Assembly (NCBI RefSeq): GCF_000152725.1
Contig: NZ_CH724131.1
Coordinates: forward strand, 273,746 to 337,745
Reading direction: 5' to 3'
Length of the DNA: 64,000 nt
DNA from: Pseudooceanicola batsensis HTCC2597
Lineage (GTDB): Bacteria > Pseudomonadota > Alphaproteobacteria > Rhodobacterales > Rhodobacteraceae
The notes beneath the pieces were generated by a model that saw only the letters and a program-made list of their open reading frames with translations, had not been told where the DNA came from and ran no database searches. The stretch's first letter is position 1. Each line of letters opens with the position of its first letter. Shown here in pieces: positions 52,947 to 61,900 of the stretch. Position numbers and translations under genes: made by a program.

Positions 52947-53612
52947 TCACAGGCTCAGCTTGTCGCGCATGAAGGCCAGGGCCACGGACAGGCCGTCGGG
53001 GGCGATCCCGTGGCCGGTGCCCTTCATCACATGAGCATAGATTTCCTTCCAACCGGCCTGCTGCAGCGTTTCGGCCGCCTCGGGCAGGCTCTGCGGCGGC
53101 ACGACATCGTCCTGGTCGCCGTGCACCAGCAGGATCGGCGGGCGCGAGACGACTTCGTCCTCCAGCAGGTCGGGCTTGAGCAGGCGCCCGGAAAAGGCGA
53201 CGATCCCTGCGATCTCGTCCTCGCGGCGGGGTGCGACATGCAGCGCCATCATCGTCCCCTGCGAGAACCCGACGATCGCCACCTGCTCCGGCAGCACGTC
53301 CTCGTCCACCATCAGCGCGTCGAGAAAGGCGTTCAGATCCTCGAAAGCCTGGGTCATCCCGCGCTCGGCCTCTTCCTCCGAAGAGCCGTCGAGCCAGGGG
53401 ATCGGAAACCACTGGAACCCGAAGGGGGCGCCGGGCACCGCCTCGGGCGCATCGGGGGCCACGAAGAGGGTGTCGGGAAGATGATCCGCCAGCACGTCGG
53501 CCAGGCCGAGCAGATCCGCCCCGTTGGCGCCATAGCCGTGCAGGAAGACGACGACGGATCGCGTCGTCCCCGAGACCGGCTCCTTGCGGCCCGCGTTCAG
53601 TATTCGGGTCAC
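52947..53612 (-). CDS. Phospholipase/carboxylesterase-type alpha/beta hydrolase
   Basis: A 221-residue esterase: VVFLHGYGANGADLLGLAD, nucleophile Ser117 in GFSQGTMM, acid in HGDQDDVVP and His in GTGHGIAPDG. It belongs to the carboxylesterase/acyl-protein thioesterase group. Its start overlaps the stop of the glycosylase gene by 4 bases, the last link of a four-gene overlapping set with cbiD, cobK and alkA. Confidence 0.9.
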   Translation of the reverse strand: MTRILNAGRKEPVSGTTRSVVVFLHGYGANGADLLGLADVLADHLPDTLFVAPDAPEAVPGAPFGFQWFPIPWLDGSSEEEAERGMTQAFEDLNAFLDALMVDEDVLPEQVAIVGFSQGTMMALHVAPRREDEIAGIVAFSGRLLKPDLLEDEVVSRPPILLVHGDQDDVVPPQSLPEAAETLQQAGWKEIYAHVMKGTGHGIAPDGLSVALAFMRDKLSL

Positions 53613-54229
53613 TGCATGCCCTCCCTCTTCTTCTCGGCCCCGTACAGTTCCCAGAGGTATCGGGCCGCCACCGCGCGCCAGGGCGACCAGGCCTCGCCCA
53701 TTCTCCGGAACGCCCGTTCCTGCGGGCGGTCCTCAAGGTGGTAGAGGATGCGCGCCGCCTCCTGCAAGGCCAGATCGCCTGCCGGCAGGACATCGGGACG
53801 GCCGAGCGCGGTGAGAAGATAGATTTCCGCCGTCCAGCGCCCGATGCCGGGCAACTGCGTGAGTTCGCGGACGGCGGCCTCGTCCGACAGCGCGTTCAGC
53901 GCGTCGAGGTCGGGGGCCGCGTCGGCCAGGGCCAGGGCGTACCGGATCTTGGGCCGCGACAGCCCGGCGGCCCGCAGCCCCTCCTCCCCCGCCGCGCGCA
54001 GGGCGGCCGGATCCGCCAGCCCCGCCATCTCCAGCCGCGCCCAGATAGCGGCGGCCGAGGCGGTCGAGACCTGCTGCCCCACGATCGCCTGGAACAGGGT
54101 GGCGAACCCGGCCGTGCGGCGGCGCAGCGGCGGTGTCAGATGGGCGATCGCGGCAAAGGCGGGGTCGCGGCGCGACAGGGCGGCAAAGCCAGTGGCGAGG
54201 TCGGTCTCGGTGTCGATCCGGGCGGTCAT
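53609..54229 (-). CDS. DNA-3-methyladenine glycosylase, AlkA type
   Basis: A 206-residue HhH-GPD base-excision glycosylase. The helix-hairpin-helix LPGIGRWTAEIYLLTALGR precedes catalytic Asp152 in PAGDLALQ, and QAIVGQQVS is the family's helix start. It removes alkylated purines. It lacks the N-terminal domain of E. coli AlkA, as in many short homologs. Start overlaps the cobK stop (ATGA). Confidence 0.9.
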   Translation of the reverse strand: MTARIDTETDLATGFAALSRRDPAFAAIAHLTPPLRRRTAGFATLFQAIVGQQVSTASAAAIWARLEMAGLADPAALRAAGEEGLRAAGLSRPKIRYALALADAAPDLDALNALSDEAAVRELTQLPGIGRWTAEIYLLTALGRPDVLPAGDLALQEAARILYHLEDRPQERAFRRMGEAWSPWRAVAARYLWELYGAEKKREGMQ

Positions 54230-54963
54230 CGGCCCTCGATCCAGTCCAGCGCGGCCTCGGGTGTCCGCAGGATCGGCACGCCCTGCGGTTCGAGGGGCCG
54301 GCGGATCATGGCGACCGGCAGGCCAAGGTGCCACGCGGCGTCCAGCTTGGCCCGCGCCGCCACGCCGCCGGCGTTCCGCGCGACCAGCCATGTGATCCCC
54401 AGTTCCCACAGAAGAGCCGTTTCCGCCCCGGTCTCGAACGGCCCCCGCCCCACGATCCAGCGGCCGCCGGCAAAGGGAAAGTCACCCCGCGCAGGCTCGG
54501 CCCGCCGCGCCACCACGCCCGCCGCCCGGCCGGCGAGCCCCGAGAACCGCGCGATCTCTTTCGCGCCGACGGCCAGGAACACGGTCGCGCCCGCCGGAAT
54601 GAGCGCCGCCGCTGCCTCGGGCGAGGCCGCGTCGTGCCAGTCGTCGCCCGGCCCGGGCTGCCATTCCGGGCGCGAGAGCCGCGCATGGGCGAGCCCGTCC
54701 TCGCGGCAGAGCGCGGCGGTACGGGCGGTGATCCGGTCGGCGAAGGGATGCGTGGCATCGAGCACGGCGGTGATGCCCTCGGCCGACACCACCTCGCGGA
54801 ACCCGGCCGCGCCGCCGAACCCGCCGACACGGGTCGGGACCGGATAGTCCGGCATCTCCCGCACCGCCCCCGCCAGCGACGCCAGCGCCGGGATGCCACG
54901 CTCCGCGCAGCCCTGCGCCAGCCGGCGCGCCTCGGCGGTGCCGCCCAGGATCAGGACCGTCAC
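54226..54963 (-). CDS. cobK: Precorrin-6A/cobalt-precorrin-6A reductase
   Basis: A 245-residue NADPH-dependent reductase of cobalamin synthesis: N-terminal VTVLILGGTAEARRLAQ, DATHPFADRITARTAALCR, and the C-terminal WLVARNAGGVAARAKLDAAW. GTG start at 54963 overlaps the cbiD stop as GTGA. The neighbouring cbiD does the preceding C1 methylation. Confidence 0.92.
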   Translation of the reverse strand: MTVLILGGTAEARRLAQGCAERGIPALASLAGAVREMPDYPVPTRVGGFGGAAGFREVVSAEGITAVLDATHPFADRITARTAALCREDGLAHARLSRPEWQPGPGDDWHDAASPEAAAALIPAGATVFLAVGAKEIARFSGLAGRAAGVVARRAEPARGDFPFAGGRWIVGRGPFETGAETALLWELGITWLVARNAGGVAARAKLDAAWHLGLPVAMIRRPLEPQGVPILRTPEAALDWIEGR

Positions 54964-55994
54964 GACCGCCCCACCACGGTGCCGGCCCGGTCGACGGCGA
55001 TCACATCGACCCGCGCACCGGGCAGCATCGCCTGGGCCCGCGCCTGTGCCGCCGTCACGATCCAGTCCACCAGCGGCGGGCCGTGGCGCTGATGGACCTC
55101 GAGCACCGTCCCCGCCCCCGCCAGGTCCGGCCGCCCGAGCACCGCGGCCAGCGCGTCGAAATCCACCTGGGACCGGCCGGAATGAAGATCCGTCGCCCCC
55201 TGCGCCAGCTTGGTCAGCTTGCCGAGCCCGCCGCCGATCGTGACCCGTTCGACCGGATGGCGCCGCAGGTATTTCAACATGCCGCCGGCGAAATCGCCCA
55301 TGTCCAGCATGGCGTGATCCGGCAGACCGAGCGCCGCCTGCACCGCCCGTTCCGAGGTCGCCCCGGTGCATCCCGCGACATGGGTCAGCCCGCTGGCGCG
55401 CGCCACGTCGATGCCGCGATGGATCGAGGCGATCCAGGCGGCGCAGGAAAAGGGGCGGACGATGCCTGTCGTGCCCAGGATCGACAGTCCGCCCTCGATC
55501 CCCAGCCGCGGATTCCAGGTCTTTCCGGCCAGCTCCTCGCCGCCGGGAACGGCGATGGTGACGGTCACGTCCGGCGCGCGCCCCTCGCGCGCGGCAAGAT
55601 CGGCGATCACCGCCTGCATCATCTGGCGCGGCACCGGGTTGATCGCCGGCTCGCCCGGCGGGATCGGCAGACCGGGCCGCGTCACGGTCCCCACCCCCGC
55701 GCCGGCGGCGAAGACCACCCCCCCGGCCGAGGCCGAGACCCGCGCGATCACCAGCGCGCCATGGGTCACGTCGGGATCATCGCCGGCATCCTTCACGATC
55801 CCCGCCTCGGCCCAGCCCGGACCCTCGGCCCGGTGCGCGACGGTGAACCCGGGCCGTTCGCCCCGCGGCAGCGTGATCCGGACGGTCTCGGGCCATTCGC
55901 CGCGCCACAAGCCGATCAGCGCCGCCCGCGTGGCGGCGGTCGCGCAGGCGCCCGTGGTCCAGCCACGGCGCAGGGCGGGGGGTCTCGTGCTCAT
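54960..55994 (-). CDS. cbiD: Cobalt-precorrin-5B C1-methyltransferase
   Basis: A 344-residue CbiD. Signatures: LRRGWTTGACATAATRAAL at the start, INPVPRQMM near residue 130, GGLSILGTTGIVRPFSC near 175 and GGGLGKLTKLAQG near 250. It methylates C1 of the corrin ring with SAM. CbiD stands in for CobF in many alphaproteobacteria. First gene of the overlapping set cbiD-cobK-alkA-esterase. No cobalamin riboswitch is evident upstream, where a dispersed repeat lies. Confidence 0.93.
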   Translation of the reverse strand: MSTRPPALRRGWTTGACATAATRAALIGLWRGEWPETVRITLPRGERPGFTVAHRAEGPGWAEAGIVKDAGDDPDVTHGALVIARVSASAGGVVFAAGAGVGTVTRPGLPIPPGEPAINPVPRQMMQAVIADLAAREGRAPDVTVTIAVPGGEELAGKTWNPRLGIEGGLSILGTTGIVRPFSCAAWIASIHRGIDVARASGLTHVAGCTGATSERAVQAALGLPDHAMLDMGDFAGGMLKYLRRHPVERVTIGGGLGKLTKLAQGATDLHSGRSQVDFDALAAVLGRPDLAGAGTVLEVHQRHGPPLVDWIVTAAQARAQAMLPGARVDVIAVDRAGTVVGRS

Positions 55995-56071
55995 CGCGCG
56001 CAGAATGAACCGGGACGGCGCCGGACGCCAGAGCGGCCGTGCCGCCGGCCCCCCATCCCGCGCCCCGCCCC

Positions 56072-56140
56072 CTTCTTCTTGCCGGAAATATCCCGGGAAG
56101 CGCGAGGGGCAGCGCCTCTCGCACGGCCCGCAGGGCCGTC
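56072..56140 (-). repeat. Dispersed intergenic repeat, copy B
   Basis: On the minus strand: two GC hairpins (GGCCCTGCGGGCC, then GAGAGGCGCTGCCCCTC) followed by the core CCCGGGATATTTCCGGC running to AAGAAGAAG (56097-56072). The core differs from copy A at one of 26 bases. It lies between tgt and cbiD. Confidence 0.75.
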
Positions 56141-56149
56141 CCGCCGCCC

Positions 56150-57280
56150 TCACAGCGGGGGGATGTCGCCCGCCGCGCGGGCCGCGTGGAACCCGGCTTC
56201 CCAGTCGGCGAAGGTGCCCGCGGCGATGGCGGCCCGCATCCCGGCCATGAGATCCTGATAGTACTGCAGGTTGTGCCAGGTGAGCAGCATCCCCGAGATC
56301 ATCTCCTGCGAGCGGAACACATGGTGCAGATAGGCGCGGGAATAGCTGCGGCAGGCCGGACAGGAACAGCCCTCGTCGAGGGGCCGGGGGTCGTCGGCGT
56401 GGCGCGCGTTCTTGATGTTCACGACGCCGTGGCGGGTGAAGGCCTGGCCGGTGCGCCCCGAGCGCGAGGGCAGCACGCAATCCATCATGTCCACCCCCCG
56501 CTTCACCGCGCCGACGATATCGTCGGGCTTGCCGACCCCCATCAGATAGCGCGGCCGGTCCTCGGGAAGCTGGTCCGGCGCATGGTCGAGGCAGGCGAAC
56601 ATGGCCTCCTGCCCCTCGCCGACCGCCAGGCCGCCGATGGCGTAGCCCTCGAATCCGATGTCGCGCAGGGCGCGCGCGCTCTCGGCGCGCAGATCCTCTT
56701 CCAGCCCGCCCTGCTGGATCCCGAAAAGCGCATGGCCCGGGCGGTCTCCGAAGGCCTCGCGCGAGCGGGCGGCCCATCTCATCGACAGCCGCATCGACTC
56801 CTCGATCCGGCCCCGGTCGGCCGGAAGCGCGGGGCATTCGTCGAAACACATCACGATGTCCGACCCCAGAAGCCGCTGGATCTCCATCGAGCGTTCCGGG
56901 GTCAGCATGTGATCCGAGCCGTCGATGTGGGACTTGAAGCGCACGCCCTCTTCCGTGAGTTTCCGGAGCGAGGCCAGCGACATGACCTGGAACCCGCCCG
57001 AATCGGTGAGGATCGGCCTCTCCCAGTTCATGAACCGGTGCAGACCGCCCAGCCGGTCGATCCGTTCCGCGCTCGGGCGCAGCATCAGGTGATAGGTGTT
57101 GCCCAAGAGGATGTCCGCCCCGGTGGCCGCCACGCTTTCCGGCATCATCGCCTTGACGGTGGCCGCGGTGCCGACGGGCATGAAGGCCGGGGTGCGGATT
57201 TCGCCGCGCGGGGTCGAGATGCGGCCGAGCCGCGCCTTGCCGTCCTGGCCGAGCTTTTCGAATGCGAAACGGGTGGTCAT
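56150..57280 (-). CDS. tgt: tRNA-guanine transglycosylase
   Basis: A 376-residue enzyme exchanging guanine-34 for preQ1 in tRNAs. It has [17 protein letters not shown] near the active site, the catalytic Asp region in [14 protein letters not shown], and the zinc site [16 protein letters not shown]. It acts before QueA, whose gene is 13 kb away. Start ATG 57280; the gene is divergent from the RimB-RimK gene. Confidence 0.95.
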   Translation of the reverse strand: MTTRFAFEKLGQDGKARLGRISTPRGEIRTPAFMPVGTAATVKAMMPESVAATGADILLGNTYHLMLRPSAERIDRLGGLHRFMNWERPILTDSGGFQVMSLASLRKLTEEGVRFKSHIDGSDHMLTPERSMEIQRLLGSDIVMCFDECPALPADRGRIEESMRLSMRWAARSREAFGDRPGHALFGIQQGGLEEDLRAESARALRDIGFEGYAIGGLAVGEGQEAMFACLDHAPDQLPEDRPRYLMGVGKPDDIVGAVKRGVDMMDCVLPSRSGRTGQAFTRHGVVNIKNARHADDPRPLDEGCSCPACRSYSRAYLHHVFRSQEMISGMLLTWHNLQYYQDLMAGMRAAIAAGTFADWEAGFHAARAAGDIPPL

Positions 57281-57457
57281 GACGTCCCCTTGTGCGAGCG
57301 GTGCCTTGTGACGCAATTGCGCGGGCTTGTGAAGGGACCCGCGCCGGCGCGCGGGCGACACGGTTTCGTCGCAAGCCGATGCCATGGTCGCGATATCGCC
57401 GCGCCGGCCCCCGCCCTCCGCCTTGCCCATGCTCCCCCGATACTGCACAAAACCCCT

Positions 57458-58858
57458 ATGACAGAACAAGACAGCCCCCCGCTCCGGCTGGGATGGGAAG
57501 AATGGATCTCCCTCCCCGAACTCGGCCTGCCGAGCCTGCGCGCTAAGGTCGACACGGGGGCCAAGACATCGGCCCTGCACGCCACCAACATCGAGACCTT
57601 CGGACGGGCCGAGAACCCGCATGTGCGCTTCACGGTGCACCCGATCCCCGGGCGCGACGACCTGCAGATCGCCTGTTCGGCCGAGATCCTCGACCGGCGC
57701 GAGGTGACGTCCTCCAACGGCGACACCGAAATGCGCTATGTGATCCGCACCCCGATGGAGATCGCGGAAGAACGCCGGCCGATCGAGATCACGCTGACGG
57801 ACCGGAGGGGCATGCAGTCGCACATGCTGCTGGGCCGGCAGGCGCTCGGCGACCGGATGACGGTGGTGCCGCACGAACGGTTCTGCCAGCCCGAACTGAA
57901 TTACGACGTCTATCACACCGCGCGCGTGCGCAAGACGGCGCCGAACCGCGCGCTGCGCATCGCCGTGCTGAGCCGCGAGAACAACTATTCCACCCGCCGG
58001 CTGGTCGAGGTGGGCGAGGCGCGCGGCCACACGGTCGAGGTCATAGACACCGTGCGCTGCTACATGGAAATCAACGCGCTGGCGCCCGAGGTGCATTACG
58101 ATGGCAAGAGCCTGCCGCGCTACGATGCGGTGATCCCGAGAATCGGCGCCTCGATCACGCCCTACGGCACGGCGGTGATCCGCCAGTTCGAGACCATCGG
58201 CACCTTCTGCGTCAACGGCAGCGCCGGGATCACGGCCAGCCGTGACAAGCTGCACGCGCACCAGGTGCTCGCCCGCAACCGGATCGGCATGCCGGCCACG
58301 GCCTTCGCCTCGTCGCCCAAGGACACGGGCAATCTGATCGGGCTCGTCGGGTCGGCGCCGCTGATCGTGAAGCTGCTGGAATCCACCCAGGGACGCGGTG
58401 TCGTGCTGGCCGAGACTCGCAAGGCGGCGGAATCGGTCATCTCGGCTTTTCGCGGGCTCAAGGCGAATTTCCTCGTCCAGCATTTCGTCAAGGAGGCGGC
58501 TGGCGAGGATATTCGCTGTCTCGTCGTCGGCGGCAAGGTCGTCGCCTCGATCAAGCGCTCCGCCGAGGGTGGCGATTTCCGGTCCAACCTGCATCTCGGC
58601 GGCAAGGCGACCCCGGTCCGGATCAGCCGCGACGAACGGGAAACGGCGGTGCGCGCGGCGCGGGCCTTCGGGCTGAACATGGCCGGGGTGGATCTGCTGC
58701 GCTCCGAAAGCGGACCCAAGGTGCTCGAAGTGAATTCCTCGCCCGGGTTCGAGGGGGTCGAGACGGCGAGCGGCAAGGACGTCGTGGGCCGTCTCTACGA
58801 CGAGATCGAGGCGCGCGTCCGCCCCGCCCCGGTGCCGCGCCGCAAGGCCCGGGGCTGA
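57458..58858 (+). CDS. Fusion of RimB-like peptidase and RimK-like ATP-grasp ligase
   Basis: A 466-residue two-domain protein. Residues about 8-150 form a RimB-type retropepsin-like domain with [16 protein letters not shown] (Asp32-Thr-Gly-Ala). Residues about 160-455 form a RimK-type ATP-grasp ligase: [49 protein letters not shown]. RimK adds glutamates to ribosomal protein S6 and RimB trims them; here both are in one chain. ATG 57458 has no strong ribosome site. Confidence 0.88.
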   Translation: MTEQDSPPLRLGWEEWISLPELGLPSLRAKVDTGAKTSALHATNIETFGRAENPHVRFTVHPIPGRDDLQIACSAEILDRREVTSSNGDTEMRYVIRTPMEIAEERRPIEITLTDRRGMQSHMLLGRQALGDRMTVVPHERFCQPELNYDVYHTARVRKTAPNRALRIAVLSRENNYSTRRLVEVGEARGHTVEVIDTVRCYMEINALAPEVHYDGKSLPRYDAVIPRIGASITPYGTAVIRQFETIGTFCVNGSAGITASRDKLHAHQVLARNRIGMPATAFASSPKDTGNLIGLVGSAPLIVKLLESTQGRGVVLAETRKAAESVISAFRGLKANFLVQHFVKEAAGEDIRCLVVGGKVVASIKRSAEGGDFRSNLHLGGKATPVRISRDERETAVRAARAFGLNMAGVDLLRSESGPKVLEVNSSPGFEGVETASGKDVVGRLYDEIEARVRPAPVPRRKARG

Positions 58859-58970
58859 GGCGCGCCGCACGCGGAGCGCCCCGCCGGCCCCGGCCTTTCG
58901 CGACGGTCGCCCCTCTGGACCTCGGGCCGCCGAAAACCTATATAATCGGTCAGGAACAAGGCAGGCCGAG

Positions 58971-59333
58971 ATGAACGATCCGCAAGAGCCCATGGAAGGC
59001 ACCCCCCTCATCGCACCCTCGACCACGGATCATCCGCTCTACGATGCGGTGACCGAGGCGTGTCGCGGGGTCTATGACCCCGAGATCCCGGTCAATATCT
59101 ACGATCTCGGGCTGATCTACACGGTCGACATCTCGCCCGAGAACGAGGTCAAGATCGTGATGACCCTGACCGCGCCGGGCTGTCCGGTGGCGGGCGAGAT
59201 GCCCGGATGGGTCGCCGACGCGGTCGAACCGCTGGACGGGGTCAAGCAGGTCGATGTGCAACTGACCTGGGAGCCGCCCTGGGGCATGGACATGATGTCC
59301 GACGAGGCGCGGCTGGAACTCGGCTTCATGTAA
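58971..59333 (+). CDS. SufT-like MIP18 family iron-sulfur assembly protein
   Basis: A 120-residue DUF59/MIP18 protein: [17 protein letters not shown] (about 35-51), then [16 protein letters not shown] with the conserved Cys71, and [17 protein letters not shown]. It helps deliver or mature Fe-S clusters. The sufA-like gene follows at 66 bases. The main suf genes are not in the window. Confidence 0.9.
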   Translation: MNDPQEPMEGTPLIAPSTTDHPLYDAVTEACRGVYDPEIPVNIYDLGLIYTVDISPENEVKIVMTLTAPGCPVAGEMPGWVADAVEPLDGVKQVDVQLTWEPPWGMDMMSDEARLELGFM

Positions 59334-59399
59334 GGTCGCGACCGGCCCCTTGGCGTAACCCCCGATGCGCCTTAGATTGTGGGGCGAAGGAGAATTCAG

Positions 59400-59750
59400 A
59401 TGTTCGGCATTCCCGGCAAACAGGCCGTTTCCATCACGCCCCGCGCGGCGTCGCAGATCGTCAAGCTGATGCATCGCGACGGACGCGAGGGCCTGCGCAT
59501 CGGTGTCAAGAAGGGCGGCTGCGCGGGCATGGAATACACCATGGACTACGTGGATTCGATCGACCCCAACGACGAGGTGGTGGAGCAGGACGGCGCGCGG
59601 GTGATGATCGCCCCGATGGCGCAGATGTTCCTGTTCGGCACCGAGATCGATTACGAGACCTCGCTTCTGGAATCGGGCTTCCGGTTCAACAATCCCAACG
59701 TCGTCGAAGCCTGCGGCTGCGGGGAATCGATCAAGTTCGCCGAGAGCTGA
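59400..59750 (+). CDS. A-type iron-sulfur carrier protein, SufA/IscA
   Basis: A 116-residue A-type carrier with Cys41 (KKGGCAGMEY) and Cys105/Cys107 (EACGCGES), the three cluster ligands. It passes Fe-S clusters to target proteins. ATG 59400 has GAAGGAG upstream. A terminator follows 20 bases after the stop. Whether it is SufA, IscA or ErpA by role cannot be settled by sequence. Confidence 0.92.
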   Translation: MFGIPGKQAVSITPRAASQIVKLMHRDGREGLRIGVKKGGCAGMEYTMDYVDSIDPNDEVVEQDGARVMIAPMAQMFLFGTEIDYETSLLESGFRFNNPNVVEACGCGESIKFAES

Positions 59751-59771
59751 GGGCACCGTTCGGGAGAGGGT

Positions 59772-59795
59772 CCGGAGCCTGCGCTCCGGTCTTTT
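59772..59795 (+). terminator. Terminator of the sufT-sufA unit
   Basis: Stem CCGGAGC-CTGC-GCTCCGG followed by TCTTTT, 22 bases after the carrier gene stop. Confidence 0.75.
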
Positions 59796-59984
59796 GCGCG
59801 AGCCCTGGACGATCCGCGCGCGGCGCGTCCTTTACGGGCCTGGCACTTCCTGCTGACGAGGACGGCGTGATCTGCATGGGAACACCGACAAGACTAGCGG
59901 ACCGCGGTTAATCGCGACCGGGTCCGTCGCGATCCCTTCCCACGCAAGGCCCTATCGGGCGGCGCTGACGGTGAGGACGGAACC

Positions 59985-60032
59985 GGAGGGCCAGCCCTCC
60001 GGACCTCCCGGGATATTTCGGGACCAAAGAAG
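59985..60032 (+). repeat. Dispersed intergenic repeat, copy C
   Basis: Hairpin GGAGGG-CCA-GCCCTCC (59985-60000) followed by the core CCCGGGATATTTCGGG running to CAAAGAAG (60007-60032), differing from copy A at four of 26 bases. The rest of the 314-base gap 59751-60064 holds only the terminator and no gene. Confidence 0.7.
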
Positions 60033-60064
60033 GGCGGGTCATGCTGGCCGGTCGGCCGGTCGCT

Positions 60065-60967
60065 CTAGTTCTTCTGCAGGTGAAGATAGGTCTCGTTGAA
60101 GCGCCGCGCGAGGTGATCCCCGGCGAGGATCACCCGGTCCGATCCCAACGGCGCCACGTTGGTGTCGTGGTTGGGATTGAAGAAGAGCGGGATGGAGATG
60201 CGTTCGTCACTGGTGCCCCGGACGCGATGCGGCGTCGCCCGGACCTGCCCGCCGGTCCACATCTCGAGCATTTCGCCGAAATTGATCACGAACTCGCCCG
60301 GGGCGGCCTCGACCGGGGTCCAGGCGCCGTCGCGCCCCTGCACCTCGAGGCCGGGCACGCCGTCGCTGGCCAGCAGGGTCAGGCAGCCGTAATCGGTATG
60401 GGCGCCGATGCCGAAGTCCTTCTCGCCCGCCCAGTCGGGACGCGCGGGATAGTAGTTGCCGCGCAGCAGGGCCATGGGCCGGTCGAACCTGTCGTCGAAA
60501 TACCCCGCGTCCTCGCCGATGGCATCGGCAATGGCCCGGAGGAGATCCATCGCGATGGCGCAGGCGGCGCTGTAATAGCCCTGCACCGTGTCGCGGAACC
60601 CCGGCACATCGGGCCAGAGGTTGGGTGCATAGACCGGAAGCTCGGCCATCGGGTCGCCGGGGGGCAGTTCGAAGCCGCAGTCGAAGACCTCCTTGTAGTC
60701 GGGGTTGGCCGCGGGATCGACACGTTCCGACCGTGGCGCGCCCCAGCCCCGGTTCGATCCGGTGCGGGCCATGTCCACGGCCCGCTTGACCGGCAGGGGC
60801 CGGCGGAAGAAATCTCGGTAGGCCGCGAGGGTCCTCTCGACGTCGCGCGCGGTGAGGGCGGTGTTCGCCACCACGAGAAAGCCGGTGTCGCGCGCGCCGG
60901 TGCGCAACCTGTCGATTTCCGCCGCGTCCCGCAGCAGCAGGCGGGCCATGTCGAGTTTCTGGATCAC
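60065..60967 (-). CDS. Isopenicillin N synthase-family 2-oxoglutarate/Fe(II) oxygenase
   Basis: A 300-residue double-stranded beta-helix oxygenase. Iron ligands are His190, Asp192 (GIGAHTDYG) and His247 (TPHRV); Arg256 in RISIPLF binds the co-substrate. Such enzymes hydroxylate or cyclise small molecules; despite the family name, antibiotic synthesis is not implied. Transcribed away from tpiA; the two starts are 119 bases apart. Confidence 0.88.
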   Translation of the reverse strand: MIQKLDMARLLLRDAAEIDRLRTGARDTGFLVVANTALTARDVERTLAAYRDFFRRPLPVKRAVDMARTGSNRGWGAPRSERVDPAANPDYKEVFDCGFELPPGDPMAELPVYAPNLWPDVPGFRDTVQGYYSAACAIAMDLLRAIADAIGEDAGYFDDRFDRPMALLRGNYYPARPDWAGEKDFGIGAHTDYGCLTLLASDGVPGLEVQGRDGAWTPVEAAPGEFVINFGEMLEMWTGGQVRATPHRVRGTSDERISIPLFFNPNHDTNVAPLGSDRVILAGDHLARRFNETYLHLQKN

Positions 60968-61086
60968 GTCCGCCTCCCTTCGCCGACGGGGCCTTCCTGC
61001 CTCTGCGCCGCGCCGGTTGCAAGCCGCACCTTGACGCGCCGGGCCAATCCCCGATGATTGCCGGAGACAGGCAGAGGGAGACGGGC

Positions 61087-61836
61087 ATGCGGCGCAAACT
61101 GGCGGCGGGCAACTGGAAGATGAACGGCACGACCGATGCGCTGCAGGAGATCGCCGCGCTAGGCCGGGCGCATCCCGAAGCGGCGGCGGAGGTGCTGATC
61201 TGCCCGCCCGCGACGCTCATCGCACCGGCCGCGCGCACAGCGGGCGACGGGCCGATCGGCATCGGCGGTCAGGACTGCCACGACGAGGCGGAGGGCGCGC
61301 ATACGGGCGACATCTCGGCCGGGATGCTGGCCGATGCCGGGGCGCGGGCGGTGATCCTGGGCCATTCCGAGCGGCGCGCGGCCCATCACGAACGATCCGA
61401 GGACGTGCGGGCAAAGGCGCGCGCGGCACAGGCCGCGGGGCTGATGACGATCATCTGCCTGGGCGAGTCGCAGTTGCAACGCGAGGCGACCAACACGCTC
61501 GACATCATCGGGGCGCAGCTGTCGCTGTCGGTGCCCGACGGCTCGACCGGCGAGAACCTGGTCGTCGCCTATGAACCGATCTGGGCCATCGGCTCGGGGA
61601 TGACGCCGACGCCCGACCAGATCGGCGAGGTGCACGACTTCATGCGCGCCCGGCTGGAACGGCGCTTCGGCGCGGGTGTGGGACGGTCGGTGCGGCTGCT
61701 CTATGGCGGCTCGGTCAAGGGGGAGAACGCGGGCGAGATCTTTGCGATCTCGAATGTCGACGGGGCGCTCGTGGGGGGGGCGTCCCTGACAGCCGGGGCG
61801 TTCAGTCCGATCATCTCGGCCCTGGAGACGGCCTGA
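61087..61836 (+). CDS. tpiA: Triosephosphate isomerase
   Basis: A 249-residue TIM barrel: substrate Lys11 in AAGNWKMNG, catalytic His in ILGHSERR near residue 95, catalytic Glu in AYEPIWAIG near residue 163, and the phosphate-loop LYGGSVKGEN. It joins DHAP and GAP in glycolysis, adding to the central-carbon genes of the window (tkt, two gap). A hairpin terminator lies in the convergent gap after it. Confidence 0.96.
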   Translation: MRRKLAAGNWKMNGTTDALQEIAALGRAHPEAAAEVLICPPATLIAPAARTAGDGPIGIGGQDCHDEAEGAHTGDISAGMLADAGARAVILGHSERRAAHHERSEDVRAKARAAQAAGLMTIICLGESQLQREATNTLDIIGAQLSLSVPDGSTGENLVVAYEPIWAIGSGMTPTPDQIGEVHDFMRARLERRFGAGVGRSVRLLYGGSVKGENAGEIFAISNVDGALVGGASLTAGAFSPIISALETA

Positions 61837-61862
61837 CCCGCACCGCCACCGCGCGGCCCGGC

Positions 61863-61890
61863 GCGAACGGCACCCCGGGGCGCCGTTCGC
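61863..61890 (+). terminator. Hairpin between convergent tpiA and dctM
   Basis: Perfect 9-base stem GCGAACGGC / GCCGTTCGC with a 10-base loop, 26 bases after tpiA and 10 before the dctM stop; may serve both strands. No clear T run. Confidence 0.55.
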
Positions 61891-61900
61891 GAGCCTGTCC

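Noticed and set aside
60065..60967. Penicillin-type antibiotic synthesis gene
   Set aside because: The family name refers to fold similarity only. No nonribosomal peptide synthetase or other partner gene is nearby.
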